A stretch of DNA of 64,000 nucleotides from Umezawaea sp036375055 (GCF_036375055.1 NZ_DASUSQ010000002.1:42619-106618), one strand, 5' to 3'; positions 52,401 to 61,584 are shown, counted from the stretch's first letter. Notes: generated by a model from the sequence alone, not told the origin. Numbers and translations: made by a program.

Positions 52401-54974
52401 GTGGAGTTCCGGGTGCTCGGTGGGGTGGAGGCGTGGCGCGAGGGTGCCCGGCTCGACGTCGGTCCGGCGAGGCAGCGGTGCGTGTTGGCCGCGCTGCTGG
52501 TGCGGCCGGGCGTGGTCGTGCCGGTCGACCTGGTGGTCGACCGCGTCTGGGGCGACCGGCCCCCGCAGCGGGTGCGCGGCACCCTGCACACCTACCTCAC
52601 CCGGCTGCGCCGCGCGCTCCCCGGCGTCCCGATCACCCACCGGTCGGGCGGCTACGTGGTGGACGTCGACCCGGAAACCGTTGACCTGCACCGGTTCCGC
52701 TCGCTCGTCCGCCTGGCCCGCACGGCTCCGGACCAGGACGCGGAGGTGCTCTACGCGCGGGCCGACGCCCTGTGGCGCGGCGAGCCGTTCGAGGGCCTGG
52801 ACACGCCCTGGCTGACCGGGGTGCGGGCGGAGCTGGAGCGGGAGCGGCACGCCGTCGACCTCGACCGCGCCGACCTCGGCCTGCGCCGCGGCGACCACGC
52901 CGCGCTGATCGCACCGCTGACGAGCCGCGTGGAGCGCAACCCGCTCGACGAGCGGCTGGTCGCGCAACTGGCCACGGCGCTCTACCGCGCGGGCCGCCAG
53001 GCCGACGCGCTCGACCAGCTCCGCCGGACGCGGGCACGGCTGGCGGACGAGCTGGGCGTCAGCCCCGGCCCGCACCTGACCGACCTGCACCGGCGCGTCC
53101 TCGCCGCGGATCCGCGGCTGAGCGAACCCGTGCCGCGCCAACTGCCCGCGCCACCCGCCGAGTTCACCGGTCGGGCCGCCGAACTGGCCGCGCTGGACCC
53201 CGGCGCCCCGCTGCTGCTGATCACCGGGACCGGCGGGGTGGGCAAGACGTGGCTGGCGCTGCGCTGGGCGCACGGGCAGGGCTTCCCCGACGGGCAGCTG
53301 TTCGCGAACCTGCGCGGGTTCGACCCGACGGGCGAGCCGCTGGACCCGGACACGGCGCTGCGCGGCTTCCTGGACGCGCTCGGCGTCCCCGCCTCCGCGG
53401 TGCCGCCGGACGCCGGGTCGAGGGCGGGCCTGTACCGGAGCCTGCTGGCGGACCGGCGGATGCTGGTGGTGCTGGACAACGCGCGGGACGCCGCCCAGGT
53501 CGTGCCGCTGCTGCCCGGCACGTCGGCGTGCACCGTCGTGGTCACCAGTCGCGACCGGCTGGACGGGCTCGTCACGGCGCACGGGGCGAAGCCGGTGCAC
53601 CTGGACGTGCTGTCCGACGTGGACTCCCGCGCGCTGGTGGCCCGGCGGCTGGGCACGCAGCGGGTCCCGGACGCCGACCTGCTGGCGTGGTGCGGCGGCC
53701 TGCCCCTGGCGCTGGCGCTCGTCGCCGGACGGGCCCTGGCGCACCCCGGTTTCCCGTTGGAGCGCGCCGACCACGGCGACCTGTCGACCGTGCTGTCCTG
53801 GTCCTACCGGGCGCTGCCACCGGAGGAGGCGTCGGCGTTCCGGCTGCTGGGCGGCCTGCCGGGACCGGACATCGGGGTCGACGCCGCGGTGGCGGCGACC
53901 GGGCGGCCGGAGCACGTCCTGCGGGCGCTGGAACGGGTGTCGCTGCTCACAGCAGGCTCCCCCGGCCGGTACCGGATGCACGACCTGGTCCGGCGGTACG
54001 CGGCCGACCTGCCCGACCCGGACCGGCCCGCGGCGCTGGCGCGGCTGCTCGACCACCACACCCGCACCGCCGGTGCGGCCCGGCTCCCGCTGGACCCGGA
54101 ACCCGCGCCGATCCCGCTGGCCCCCGTGGGTTCCTTCGCCGACGACACGGCCGCGCTGCGCTGGTTCGACGCCGAGCACGAGAACCTGCTCGCCGCGCTG
54201 CGCGCCACCGACGACGACCTCGCGGCGTGGCACCTGGTGTGGGCGCTGCACCCGTTCCACCTCCGCCGCGCCCACCACGGGCACCAGGTCGACGCCTGGC
54301 GGCGGGGGCTGGACGCCGCGCGGAGGCTCGGCGACCCGCACGCGCTCGCGGTGGCGCACCAGCTCCTCGGGCACGCCTGCTCGCTGGTCGGCGAGCTGGA
54401 CGAGTCGCTGGCTCACCTGGAACGGGCGCTGGAGCAGGCCGGGGACCGGCGGTTCGAGGGCCACGTGCGGCTGTGCCTCGCGGCGACGTGGTTCCTGCGC
54501 TCCGACCGCGGTCGTGCCCTGGAGCAGGCGTTCGACGCCGTGCGGCTCTTCCGGGCCGTCGGCGACCGCGTGTGGGAGTCCGTGGCGCTCACCGCGGCCG
54601 GGTCCGCCACGGCGCGGCTCGGCGACCTCGACGGGGCCCGGCGGCACTGCACGACGGCGCTGGCACTGGCCCGCTCGCACGGCAACCGCCACGGCGTGGC
54701 GGGAGCGCTGGACGCGCTGGGCATCGTGGCGCACGAGGACGGCAGGCACGCCGACGCCGTCGAGCACTACCTCGAAGCCCTGGCGCTGCACGCCGAGCTC
54801 GACGCACCGCACAGCGCGGCCGAGACGCTGGACCGCCTCGGCCACCCGTACTCGGCGCTGGGCCGCACCGGGGAGGCGCACGACGCGTGGCGCCGGGCAT
54901 CCGCCCTCTACCGGTCCCAGCGCCGGACCGCCGACGCCGACCGCGCGGCTAGCCGAGTGCCACCGGGGTCGTGA
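52401..54974 (+). CDS. AfsR/SARP-like regulator: winged helix, BTAD, NB-ARC, TPR
   Basis: 857 residues, GTG start. Residues 1-90 are an OmpR-type winged helix (MEFRVLGGVEAWREG, RGTLHTYLTRLRRAL). Residues 95-240 form the BTAD with ALYRAGRQADALDQLRRTRARLADELG. The NB-ARC ATPase has P-loop GTGGVGKT at 276-283, LVVLDNARDAAQV, VVTSRDRL and CGGLPLALALVAGRA. TPR units follow to the end. Such regulators switch on secondary metabolism or development. No biosynthetic cluster adjoins it, so the target is unknown. The 3' end overlaps the convergent GH3 gene by 26 bases. Confidence 0.92.
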   Translation: MEFRVLGGVEAWREGARLDVGPARQRCVLAALLVRPGVVVPVDLVVDRVWGDRPPQRVRGTLHTYLTRLRRALPGVPITHRSGGYVVDVDPETVDLHRFRSLVRLARTAPDQDAEVLYARADALWRGEPFEGLDTPWLTGVRAELERERHAVDLDRADLGLRRGDHAALIAPLTSRVERNPLDERLVAQLATALYRAGRQADALDQLRRTRARLADELGVSPGPHLTDLHRRVLAADPRLSEPVPRQLPAPPAEFTGRAAELAALDPGAPLLLITGTGGVGKTWLALRWAHGQGFPDGQLFANLRGFDPTGEPLDPDTALRGFLDALGVPASAVPPDAGSRAGLYRSLLADRRMLVVLDNARDAAQVVPLLPGTSACTVVVTSRDRLDGLVTAHGAKPVHLDVLSDVDSRALVARRLGTQRVPDADLLAWCGGLPLALALVAGRALAHPGFPLERADHGDLSTVLSWSYRALPPEEASAFRLLGGLPGPDIGVDAAVAATGRPEHVLRALERVSLLTAGSPGRYRMHDLVRRYAADLPDPDRPAALARLLDHHTRTAGAARLPLDPEPAPIPLAPVGSFADDTAALRWFDAEHENLLAALRATDDDLAAWHLVWALHPFHLRRAHHGHQVDAWRRGLDAARRLGDPHALAVAHQLLGHACSLVGELDESLAHLERALEQAGDRRFEGHVRLCLAATWFLRSDRGRALEQAFDAVRLFRAVGDRVWESVALTAAGSATARLGDLDGARRHCTTALALARSHGNRHGVAGALDALGIVAHEDGRHADAVEHYLEALALHAELDAPHSAAETLDRLGHPYSALGRTGEAHDAWRRASALYRSQRRTADADRAASRVPPGS

Positions 54975-57267
54975 GCACGCGGTCGTACCCGACCTCGCGC
55001 GGCGACCCGACGACGCAGAAGCTGCCCGACAGGCGGGTGTCCTCGCTCGACGCGCCGACGTGCACGTCGACCACGCCGGGCTCCACGATCCGCCGACCCG
55101 AGACGCCGGTGAACGAGGTGCGGTCCGCGTGGACCGTGAACGTCACGCGCACGGACTCGCCCGCCTCCAGCTCGACGCGGGTGAAGCCCACGAGCTGCCG
55201 CACCGGCCTGGTCACCGAGGCCACCGGGTCGTGCAGGTAGAGCTGCACGACCTCGGCGCCCGCGCGCAGACCGGTGTTCTGCACGACGCAGGAGACCTCC
55301 ACCTCGCCGTCGATGGGCACGGTGTCGCGGGACAGCTCCAGCCTGCGGTAGGTGAACGCGGTGTAGGACAGGCCGTGGCCGAACGGGAAGCGCGGCGTCG
55401 GGTCGACCGAGCTGACCCCGCCGGGCCCGCCGAGCTTGGGGTGCAGGTAGGTCGACGGCTGCCCGCCCGACCCGTTCGGCACCTGCACGGGCAGCTTGCC
55501 GGACGGGTTGACCCGCCCGCTGAGCACGCCCGCGATGGCGCCCGCGCCCTCCTCACCGGGGAAGAACGTCTGGAGGGTCGCCGCCGCGCCGCGGAACTCG
55601 CCGAGCGCGTACGGCCTGCCCGCGACCATGACCGCCACCACCGGCACGTCCAGTTCCAGCAGCGCCGTGAGCAGGTCGCTCTGCACGCCGGGCAGCGTCA
55701 GGTCCTCCGCGTCGCAGCCCTCGCCGGACGTGCCGCGGCCGAACAAACCGGCGCGGTCGCCGAGCACGGCGACGCACACGTCCGCGTCGCGGACGACCCG
55801 GATCGCCTCGGCCAGGCCGCCGAGGTCGTCCCCGTCGACCGCGCAGCCCTGCGCGTGCACGACCTCCGTGTCGGGGAACTCCTCGCGGATCGCCTCCAGC
55901 ACGGTGAGGATCTCGACGCCGATCGGCACCTCCGGGTGCTGCACGCCCACGTGGCTGGGGAACGAGTAGCAGCCCATCAGCGTGAGCACGTCGTCCGCGC
56001 ACGGACCGACGACGGCGATGCGGCGCGGGGCCGCCAGCGGCAGGGTGTTGCGGTTGTTGTCCAGCAGCACCACCGACCGCTCCGCCATCGTCCTGGCGAG
56101 GTCGCGCATCGCGGGCGGGTCAAGGTCGATCGACTCGGGCGCCGGGGTGGGCGCCCAGTCGGCGTCCAGGAGGCCGAGTTCGCACTTCTGCCGCAGCACG
56201 CGGGCGACCGCGCGGTCGACCAGCTCCTCGGACACGTCGCCGTTGCGGACGAGGTCGAGGAGGGGGTCGCCGAAGCAGCGGACGGTCGGCAGCTCGACGT
56301 CGACACCGGCCGCGAGCGCCAGCGCGGCGGCGTGACCGGGTGAGGACGCGACGCCGTGGGCGCTCTCCAGGAACGAGACGCCGAAGTAGTCGGCCACCAC
56401 GACCCCGTCGAAGCCCCACGTGCCGCGCAGCAGCTCGGTCAGCAGCATCGGGTTCGCCGCGGGCGGCACGCCGTCGACGTCGGCGTAGGAGTGCATGACC
56501 GACCGGGCCCCGCCGAGCCGCAGCGCCATCTCGAACGGCGTCAGCACCACGTCGGCGAACTCGCGCGGCCCCATCGAGACGGGGGCGTGGTTGCGGCCCG
56601 ACCGCGACGCCGAGTAGCCCGCGAAGTGCTTGAGCGTGGCCACGACCCCGGTCGACTCCAGGCCGCGGGTGTAGGCGGCGCCGAGCAGCCCGACCAGGTA
56701 CGGGTCCTCGCCGATCGTCTCCTCGGTGCGCCCCCAGCGGGGGTCGCGGGTCACGTCGAGCACCGGCGCGAGGCCCTGGTGCACGCCGATGCCGCGGAGC
56801 TGCTCGCCGATCGCGGTGGCCATCCGCTCGACCACGTCGGGGTCGAACGTCGCCCCCCACGCCAGCGGGATGGGGAACACGGTCGCCTGCCAGGCGGTGA
56901 AGCCGGACAGGCACTCCTCGTGCGCCATCGCGGGGATGCCGAGCCTGCTGCCCTCCACCAGCCTGCGCTGGGTGTCGGCCAGGACCCTGGCGCCGACGGC
57001 CGGGTCGAGCGGGCTCGTGCCGAAGACGCGGGTGAGCTGCCCGAGACCGGGTTTGGTCAGCTCGGACCACTCCGGCAGCGGCTCGGAGAACTCGTGCTGG
57101 GCGGGGGCCACCTCCGCGGCGTCGGGGGACACCCCCACCCAGACCCCGACCAACTGGGCGAGCTTCTCCTCGACCGTCATGTCGGCGAGCAGCAGGTCGA
57201 CCCGCTCGTCGACGGGACGGCTCGGATCGGCCCACGCCGCTCCGGTGGTGCGGGAATCGGGATGCAC
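54949..57267 (-). CDS. GH3 beta-glycosidase (BxlA-like beta-xylosidase/beta-glucosidase)
   Basis: 772 residues from the GTG at 57267, with GAGGAGGAG upstream; no signal peptide, so intracellular. The GH3 (beta/alpha)8 domain has HEECLSGFTAW, RWGRTEETIGEDPYLVG, KHFAGYSASRSGRNHAPVS and the nucleophile region GVVVADYFGVSFLESAHG. The second alpha/beta domain and a C-terminal FnIII-like domain (VQLYLHDPVASVTRPVRQLVGF) follow. It resembles intracellular beta-xylosidases of the Streptomyces bxl cluster. It is divergent from a sugar ABC importer, so it probably hydrolyses the imported oligosaccharide. Confidence 0.88.
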   Translation of the reverse strand: MHPDSRTTGAAWADPSRPVDERVDLLLADMTVEEKLAQLVGVWVGVSPDAAEVAPAQHEFSEPLPEWSELTKPGLGQLTRVFGTSPLDPAVGARVLADTQRRLVEGSRLGIPAMAHEECLSGFTAWQATVFPIPLAWGATFDPDVVERMATAIGEQLRGIGVHQGLAPVLDVTRDPRWGRTEETIGEDPYLVGLLGAAYTRGLESTGVVATLKHFAGYSASRSGRNHAPVSMGPREFADVVLTPFEMALRLGGARSVMHSYADVDGVPPAANPMLLTELLRGTWGFDGVVVADYFGVSFLESAHGVASSPGHAAALALAAGVDVELPTVRCFGDPLLDLVRNGDVSEELVDRAVARVLRQKCELGLLDADWAPTPAPESIDLDPPAMRDLARTMAERSVVLLDNNRNTLPLAAPRRIAVVGPCADDVLTLMGCYSFPSHVGVQHPEVPIGVEILTVLEAIREEFPDTEVVHAQGCAVDGDDLGGLAEAIRVVRDADVCVAVLGDRAGLFGRGTSGEGCDAEDLTLPGVQSDLLTALLELDVPVVAVMVAGRPYALGEFRGAAATLQTFFPGEEGAGAIAGVLSGRVNPSGKLPVQVPNGSGGQPSTYLHPKLGGPGGVSSVDPTPRFPFGHGLSYTAFTYRRLELSRDTVPIDGEVEVSCVVQNTGLRAGAEVVQLYLHDPVASVTRPVRQLVGFTRVELEAGESVRVTFTVHADRTSFTGVSGRRIVEPGVVDVHVGASSEDTRLSGSFCVVGSPREVGYDRVLTTPVALG

Positions 57268-57303
57268 TCCAACTCCTCCTCAACGCAAGTTCCTGAATTG
57301 TGA

Positions 57304-57316
57304 CCGATACTATCGG
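57304..57316. promoter_or_regulatory. Palindrome CCGATA-C-TATCGG between GH3 and importer genes
   Basis: A perfect 13-bp palindrome, 37 bases upstream of the GH3 start. A close copy (CGATAGTTTCGG) occurs at 60438-60449 before the LacI gene, so both are candidate binding sites for that regulator. A TTCGAAAC element lies beside it at 57323-57330. Confidence 0.6.
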
Positions 57317-57375
57317 AAACACTTCGAAACACAATGAGCTGGGAGAACGGCTCAAATGGGCCACGAAAGTGACCC

Positions 57376-57404
57376 TTGACACCCTATTGGCGTAGCCCTA
57401 CTGT
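57376..57404 (+). promoter_or_regulatory. Housekeeping-sigma promoter of the sugar importer operon
   Basis: TTGACA (57376-57381) and TACTGT (57399-57404) with exactly 17 bases between them. Transcription would begin near 57411, about 60 bases before the solute-binding protein start. Confidence 0.75.
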
Positions 57405-57421
57405 CTGCGCAAGTCGAACAG

Positions 57422-57439
57422 GTTTCGAAATGTTTCGAA
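57422..57439 (+). promoter_or_regulatory. Paired GTTTCGAA operator downstream of the promoter
   Basis: GTTTCGAA occurs twice with a 10-base period (57422-57429 and 57432-57439), one helical turn apart, and each contains the palindrome TTCGAA. It lies just past the predicted transcription start, a road-block position. BxlR-type regulators of xylobiose genes are known to bind CGAA-N-TTCG sites. Confidence 0.6.
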
Positions 57440-57471
57440 CTCGGCACCGTGGCAGAGAGGAAGGCGGTCGC

Positions 57472-58752
57472 ATGTTCCGCCGGTCTAGAACACACGCCCT
57501 GATCACCATGGTCGCGATGGTCGCCGCGGTAGCCGCGTGCGGTACCTCGGGCCCCGCGGCGGGAAGCGGCGGTGGCGGCTCCTTCAAGGTGTGGGCCTTG
57601 CAGGACCCGGTGCTCAACCCGATCGAGAAGACGTCGGTCGAGGGTTCCGGGGGCACGCTGGAGACCTTCGGCAACGACCCGTACAAGCAGAAGCTGCGGG
57701 TCGCGATCGGCTCGCCCAACGCACCGGACGTCTTCTTCAACTGGGGCGGCGGCAACCTCAAGGAGTACGTCGACGCCGACAAGATCGCCGACCTGACCCC
57801 GCTGCTGGACGAGAACCCCTCCCTCAAGAGCGCGTTCCTGCCCAGCGTCCTGGACGGCGCGAAGATCAACGGCAAGTACTACGGCCTCCCCATGCGCGGT
57901 ATGCAGCCGGTCGTCCTCTTCTACAACAAGGACGTCTTCTCCGCAGCGGGCGCCACGCCACCGACCACCTGGGACGAACTGCTGGCCCTCGTGGACAAGT
58001 TCAAGGCGGCGGGCGTGCAGCCGATCGCGCTGGCGGGCTCGCAGGCGTGGACCGAGCTGATGTGGATCGAGTACCTGCTCGACCGGATCGGCGGGGCCGA
58101 CGTGTTCAAGAACATCAGGGACAACGGCCCGGCGGGCTGGAAGGACCCCGCGGTCCTCGAAGCCGCCACCAAGGTGAAGGAGCTCGTCGACCGCGGCGGC
58201 TTCGGCACCAACTACGCTTCCGTCGGCTACGACGTGGGCGGCGCGTCGACCATCCTCGCGCAGGGCAAGGCGGCCATGCACCTGATGGGATCGTGGGAGT
58301 ACGTGAACCAGCTCGGCCAGAGCCCGGACTTCGTGAAGAACGGCAAGCTGGGCTGGGTGCCGTTCCCGACGCTGCCGGGTGGCAAGGGCAAGCCGGACAC
58401 CGTGGTGGGCAACGCGTCCAACTACTACTCGGTCACGTCCGCGTCGAAGACGCTCGACGCGTCCAAGAAGTACGTCGCGACCGCGCTGAACGACGAGAAG
58501 TACGTGCAGTCGCTGATCGACGCCGGTGACGTGCCCGCGGTGACCGGGGTGAAGGACAAGCTCGCGAAGGCGGCGAACTCCGAGTACACCACGTGGATCT
58601 ACGAGCTGGTCGAGAAGGCGTCGGTGTTCCAGCTCTCCTGGGACCAGGACCTGACCGCGGACCAGTCGACCAAGATGCTGACCCAGTTGCAGGAGCTGTT
58701 CCTGGGCAAGACGTCCCCGCAGGCCTTCGTCGACGCGCTGGCGGCGGGCTGA
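57472..58752 (+). CDS. Sugar ABC transporter substrate-binding lipoprotein
   Basis: 426 residues from the ATG at 57472, with GAGGAAGG upstream. The signal peptide ends in the lipobox VAACGT. It is a family 1 extracellular solute-binding protein (KINGKYYGLPMRGMQPVVLFYNKDVF, PPTTWDELLALVDKFK, GKAAMHLMGSWEYV). It captures an oligosaccharide, probably xylo- or gluco-oligosaccharide judging from the GH3 neighbour, and delivers it to the two permeases that follow. First gene of the operon behind a clear promoter. Confidence 0.93.
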   Translation: MFRRSRTHALITMVAMVAAVAACGTSGPAAGSGGGGSFKVWALQDPVLNPIEKTSVEGSGGTLETFGNDPYKQKLRVAIGSPNAPDVFFNWGGGNLKEYVDADKIADLTPLLDENPSLKSAFLPSVLDGAKINGKYYGLPMRGMQPVVLFYNKDVFSAAGATPPTTWDELLALVDKFKAAGVQPIALAGSQAWTELMWIEYLLDRIGGADVFKNIRDNGPAGWKDPAVLEAATKVKELVDRGGFGTNYASVGYDVGGASTILAQGKAAMHLMGSWEYVNQLGQSPDFVKNGKLGWVPFPTLPGGKGKPDTVVGNASNYYSVTSASKTLDASKKYVATALNDEKYVQSLIDAGDVPAVTGVKDKLAKAANSEYTTWIYELVEKASVFQLSWDQDLTADQSTKMLTQLQELFLGKTSPQAFVDALAAG

Positions 58753-58754
58753 CG

Positions 58755-59624
58755 ATGCACCAACGACCTTCGTTCTGGTACGCCGCACCCGCTTTCGCGT
58801 TCTTCGCGCTGTTCGCGGCACTGCCCATGGTCCTCGTCGTGGTGCTGAGCTTCACGTCGTGGGACGGGCTGGGCACACCGCAACCGAACGGGGTGGACAA
58901 CTGGGCGCGGCTGGCCGACGACGGTCAGGCGTACGACGCCGTGGGTCGCACCGCGATCCTCATGGTGGTCTCGTGGCTGGTCCAGACGCCGATCGCACTG
59001 CTGATCGGCGTCTGGGCCGCGGGCCGCCAGCGCTCCCGCGCGGTGCTCAGCTCCATCTTCTTCCTGCCGCTGCTGCTGTCCACGGCCGCCATCGCCCTGC
59101 TGTGGCAGGTGATGCTCGACCCGAACTTCGGCGTGCTCCAGTCGCTCGGCGGACCGCTCGGCGACGTCCAGTTCCTCGGCAACCCGTCCATCGTGCTGTA
59201 CACGGTGGCGTTCGTGATCACCTGGCAGTACGTGCCGTTCCACACGCTGCTCTACCAGGGCGCGGCACGGGCGATCCCGAAGACGCTGTACGAGGCCGCC
59301 ACCATCGACGGCGCGGGACGGGTGCGGCAGTTCTTCCACATCACGCTGCCGCAGCTCCGCTACACGATCATCACGTCGTCGATCCTCATGATCGTCGGGT
59401 CGCTGACCACGTTCGACACCGTGCTGATCCTCACCAACGGCGGACCGGGCACCGCGTCCCGGATCGCGCCGCTGCACATGTACATCACCGGCTTCAGCGG
59501 GTTCGAGATGGGTTACGCCAGCACCATGGCCGTGCTGCTCGTCGTCGTCGGGACCGGGTTGTCGCTGCTCGTGATGCGGGTGACCGGCTTCCGGTCCATG
59601 ACCAGTCAGCAGGAGGGCGCGTGA
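58755..59624 (+). CDS. Sugar ABC transporter permease (MalF-type)
   Basis: 289 residues from the ATG at 58755, two bases after the binding-protein stop. Six membrane helices. The ATPase-docking EAA loop reads YEAATIDGAGRVRQFFHITLPQL. It pairs with the next permease to form the channel. No ATPase gene is present, so a shared MsiK-like ATPase encoded elsewhere probably powers it, as is usual in actinomycetes. Confidence 0.94.
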   Translation: MHQRPSFWYAAPAFAFFALFAALPMVLVVVLSFTSWDGLGTPQPNGVDNWARLADDGQAYDAVGRTAILMVVSWLVQTPIALLIGVWAAGRQRSRAVLSSIFFLPLLLSTAAIALLWQVMLDPNFGVLQSLGGPLGDVQFLGNPSIVLYTVAFVITWQYVPFHTLLYQGAARAIPKTLYEAATIDGAGRVRQFFHITLPQLRYTIITSSILMIVGSLTTFDTVLILTNGGPGTASRIAPLHMYITGFSGFEMGYASTMAVLLVVVGTGLSLLVMRVTGFRSMTSQQEGA

Positions 59625-60433
59625 AGCGCAACTGGCCCGCGGGGGCGTCGGCGCTGGTGTGGCTCGTCCTCGTCGTGGGACCGCTGTACTTCATGGTCGC
59701 GGCGAGCCTGCGCGGCCGGGCCGACTACCTGACCTCCAGCCCGCTCAAGCCACCGTCGGACCCGACGCTGGACAACTACCGGACCGTCCTGGGTGGAGGG
59801 TTCGGCGGCTACCTGTTCAACAACGTCGTCGTCACCGCGGCGACGGTCGCGATCGTGGTGCTGCTCGGGGTTCCCGCGGCCTACGCGGTCGCGCGGAGCC
59901 GCAGCAAGCTCGTGCAGCGCGGGTTCACCCTGCTGCTGGCCGGGCTGGCGATCCCCGCGCAGGCCACGATCATCCCGGTCTACCTGCTGATCACCAGGCT
60001 GAACCTGTACGACAGCCTCACCGCGATCATCCTGCCGACGGCGGCGTTCGCGCTGCCGGTGGCGACGCTCGTGCTGACCAACAGCCTCCGCGACGTGCCC
60101 AAGGAGCTGTACGAGGCGCAGACGATCGACGGGGCGAGCGCGTTCGGCGTGCTCCGGTACCTGGTGCTGCCGCTGGCCAGGCCCGCCATCGTGACCGTCG
60201 TCGTCTACACCGCGCTCAACGCGTGGAACGGGTTCCTGTTCCCGCTCGTGCTGACGCAGTCGGAGTCGAGCCGCGTGCTCACGCTCGGGCTGTGGAACTT
60301 CCAGGGCCAGTTCGGCACCAACGTGCCCGCGCTGCTGGCCGCGGTCACGCTGTCGGTGATGCCGATCTTCGTGGTGTACCTGATCGGCAGGCGTTACCTG
60401 CTCAGCGGCCTGACTGCCGGATTCGGCAAATAA
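59621..60433 (+). CDS. Sugar ABC transporter permease (MalG-type)
   Basis: 270 residues from the GTG at 59621, overlapping the previous stop (GTGA). Six membrane helices. EAA loop YEAQTIDGASAFGVLRYLVLPLA. Second permease of the importer. The stop is followed within five bases by the operator before the LacI gene. Confidence 0.94.
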   Translation: MKRNWPAGASALVWLVLVVGPLYFMVAASLRGRADYLTSSPLKPPSDPTLDNYRTVLGGGFGGYLFNNVVVTAATVAIVVLLGVPAAYAVARSRSKLVQRGFTLLLAGLAIPAQATIIPVYLLITRLNLYDSLTAIILPTAAFALPVATLVLTNSLRDVPKELYEAQTIDGASAFGVLRYLVLPLARPAIVTVVVYTALNAWNGFLFPLVLTQSESSRVLTLGLWNFQGQFGTNVPALLAAVTLSVMPIFVVYLIGRRYLLSGLTAGFGK

Positions 60434-60437
60434 CTGT

Positions 60438-60479
60438 CGATAGTTTCGGGCCGGCAGTCTGCTGACGTAGACTGCCGGC
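60438..60479 (+). promoter_or_regulatory. Operator-like site plus perfect inverted repeat before the LacI gene
   Basis: CGATAGTTTCGG (60438-60449) is followed at once by an 11-bp perfect inverted repeat, GCCGGCAGTCT/AGACTGCCGGC (60450-60460 with 60469-60479), which ends exactly one base before the annotated ATG. No Shine-Dalgarno is present. TAGACT (60468-60473) sits where the -10 of a leaderless promoter would be. The hairpin may be the terminator of the importer operon, an autoregulatory site, or both. Confidence 0.55.
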
Positions 60480-61526
60480 ATGTCAGCGAAAGCCGAGCCC
60501 TCCGCAGCCGGCGGGCCCGTGTCGGGAAAGATCACCATCGCCGACATCGCAACAGAGGCTGGCGTGTCGGTACCGACAGTTTCGAAGGTGATGAACGGCC
60601 GCACGGATGTCGCCGCCCACACGCGGGAACGCGTCGAGGCGATCATCCGGCGCCACGGGTACCAGCGCAGGGGCGACGACAGGTCGCGTCGGTCCACCCT
60701 GGTCGAACTGATGTTCCACGAGCTGGAGAGCGCGTGGGCGTTGGAGATCATCCGGGGCGCCGAGCAGGTCGCCCGCGAGCACGGGCTCGCCGTGGTGATG
60801 TCCGAGTCGCAGGGCAGGCTGACTCCCGGTCACGGCTGGTTGGAGAGCGTGATCGCGCGCAGACCGCTCGGTGTGATCGCGGTGTTCTCCGACCTGAGCG
60901 CGACGCAGCTCGCGAAGCTGCGTGCCCGTGACATCCCGGTCGTCGTGGTCGACCCGGTCGGCGAACCGGGTCCGGAGACCCCGTCGATCGGCGCGACGAA
61001 CTGGAACGGCGGCCTCACCGCCACCCGCCACCTGCTCGAACTGGGGCACACCCGGATCGGCATGATCGGCGGCCCGGAGCGCGTGCTGTGCAGTCGGGCC
61101 AGAGTGGACGGTTACCGCGCCGCGATGGAGACCGCGGGCCTGACCGTCGACCCCGACCTGGTGCGGTACGGCGACTTCCACGTCGAGTCGGGCTTCAAGC
61201 AGGCGACCGTGCTGCTGTCCCGACCCGACCGTCCTACCGCGATCTTCGCGGGCAGCGACCTCCAGGCGCTCGGCGTGTACGAGGCGGCGCGCGCCGCAGG
61301 CCTGCGGGTGCCGCAGGACCTCAGCGTGGTCGGCTTCGACGACCTGCCGCTGGCCGAGTGGGTCGGCCCGCCGCTCACCACCGTGCGGCAGCCGTTGCAG
61401 GACATGGCCTCCGCGGGCACGAGGCTGGCGATCACGCTGGCGCGCGGCGAGAAGCCTGAGCACCGGCGGATCGAGCTGGCCACGACGCTGGTCGTGCGGC
61501 ACAGCACCGCTCCTCCCGCGCCCTGA
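60480..61526 (+). CDS. LacI-family transcriptional regulator
   Basis: 348 residues from the ATG at 60480. The helix-turn-helix is at about residues 18-40 (ITIADIATEAGVSVPTVSKVMNGR), followed by the hinge VAAHTRERVEAIIRRHGY. The periplasmic-binding-protein-like sensor domain (residues 65-340) has GATNWNGGLTATRHLLELGHTRIGMIGG and SDLQALGVYEAARAAGLRVPQDLSVVGFDD. It probably represses the importer, the GH3 gene and itself, released by the imported sugar. The first 15 residues are not conserved, and a GTG at 60519 is an alternative start. Confidence 0.93.
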   Translation: MSAKAEPSAAGGPVSGKITIADIATEAGVSVPTVSKVMNGRTDVAAHTRERVEAIIRRHGYQRRGDDRSRRSTLVELMFHELESAWALEIIRGAEQVAREHGLAVVMSESQGRLTPGHGWLESVIARRPLGVIAVFSDLSATQLAKLRARDIPVVVVDPVGEPGPETPSIGATNWNGGLTATRHLLELGHTRIGMIGGPERVLCSRARVDGYRAAMETAGLTVDPDLVRYGDFHVESGFKQATVLLSRPDRPTAIFAGSDLQALGVYEAARAAGLRVPQDLSVVGFDDLPLAEWVGPPLTTVRQPLQDMASAGTRLAITLARGEKPEHRRIELATTLVVRHSTAPPAP

Positions 61527-61529
61527 CCC

Positions 61530-61563
61530 GTTTCGTCCCGTACTAGATAGTATGGGACGAAAC
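61530..61563. promoter_or_regulatory. Large inverted repeat before the NmrA-like gene
   Basis: GTTTCGTCCCgTACT and AGTAtGGGACGAAAC (15-bp arms, one mismatch, 4-base loop AGAT) lie between the LacI stop and the next start. TAGTAT within it can serve as a -10. It may be an operator for an unlinked regulator or the terminator of the LacI gene. Confidence 0.6.
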
Positions 61564-61584
61564 AGTCCGGCCTTGGAGGCAGTT

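Noticed and set aside
61552..61584. ATG at 61552 as start of the NmrA-like gene
   Set aside because: It lies inside the inverted repeat without a ribosome-binding site, while the TTG at 61585 has GGAGG five bases upstream and the conserved N-terminus.
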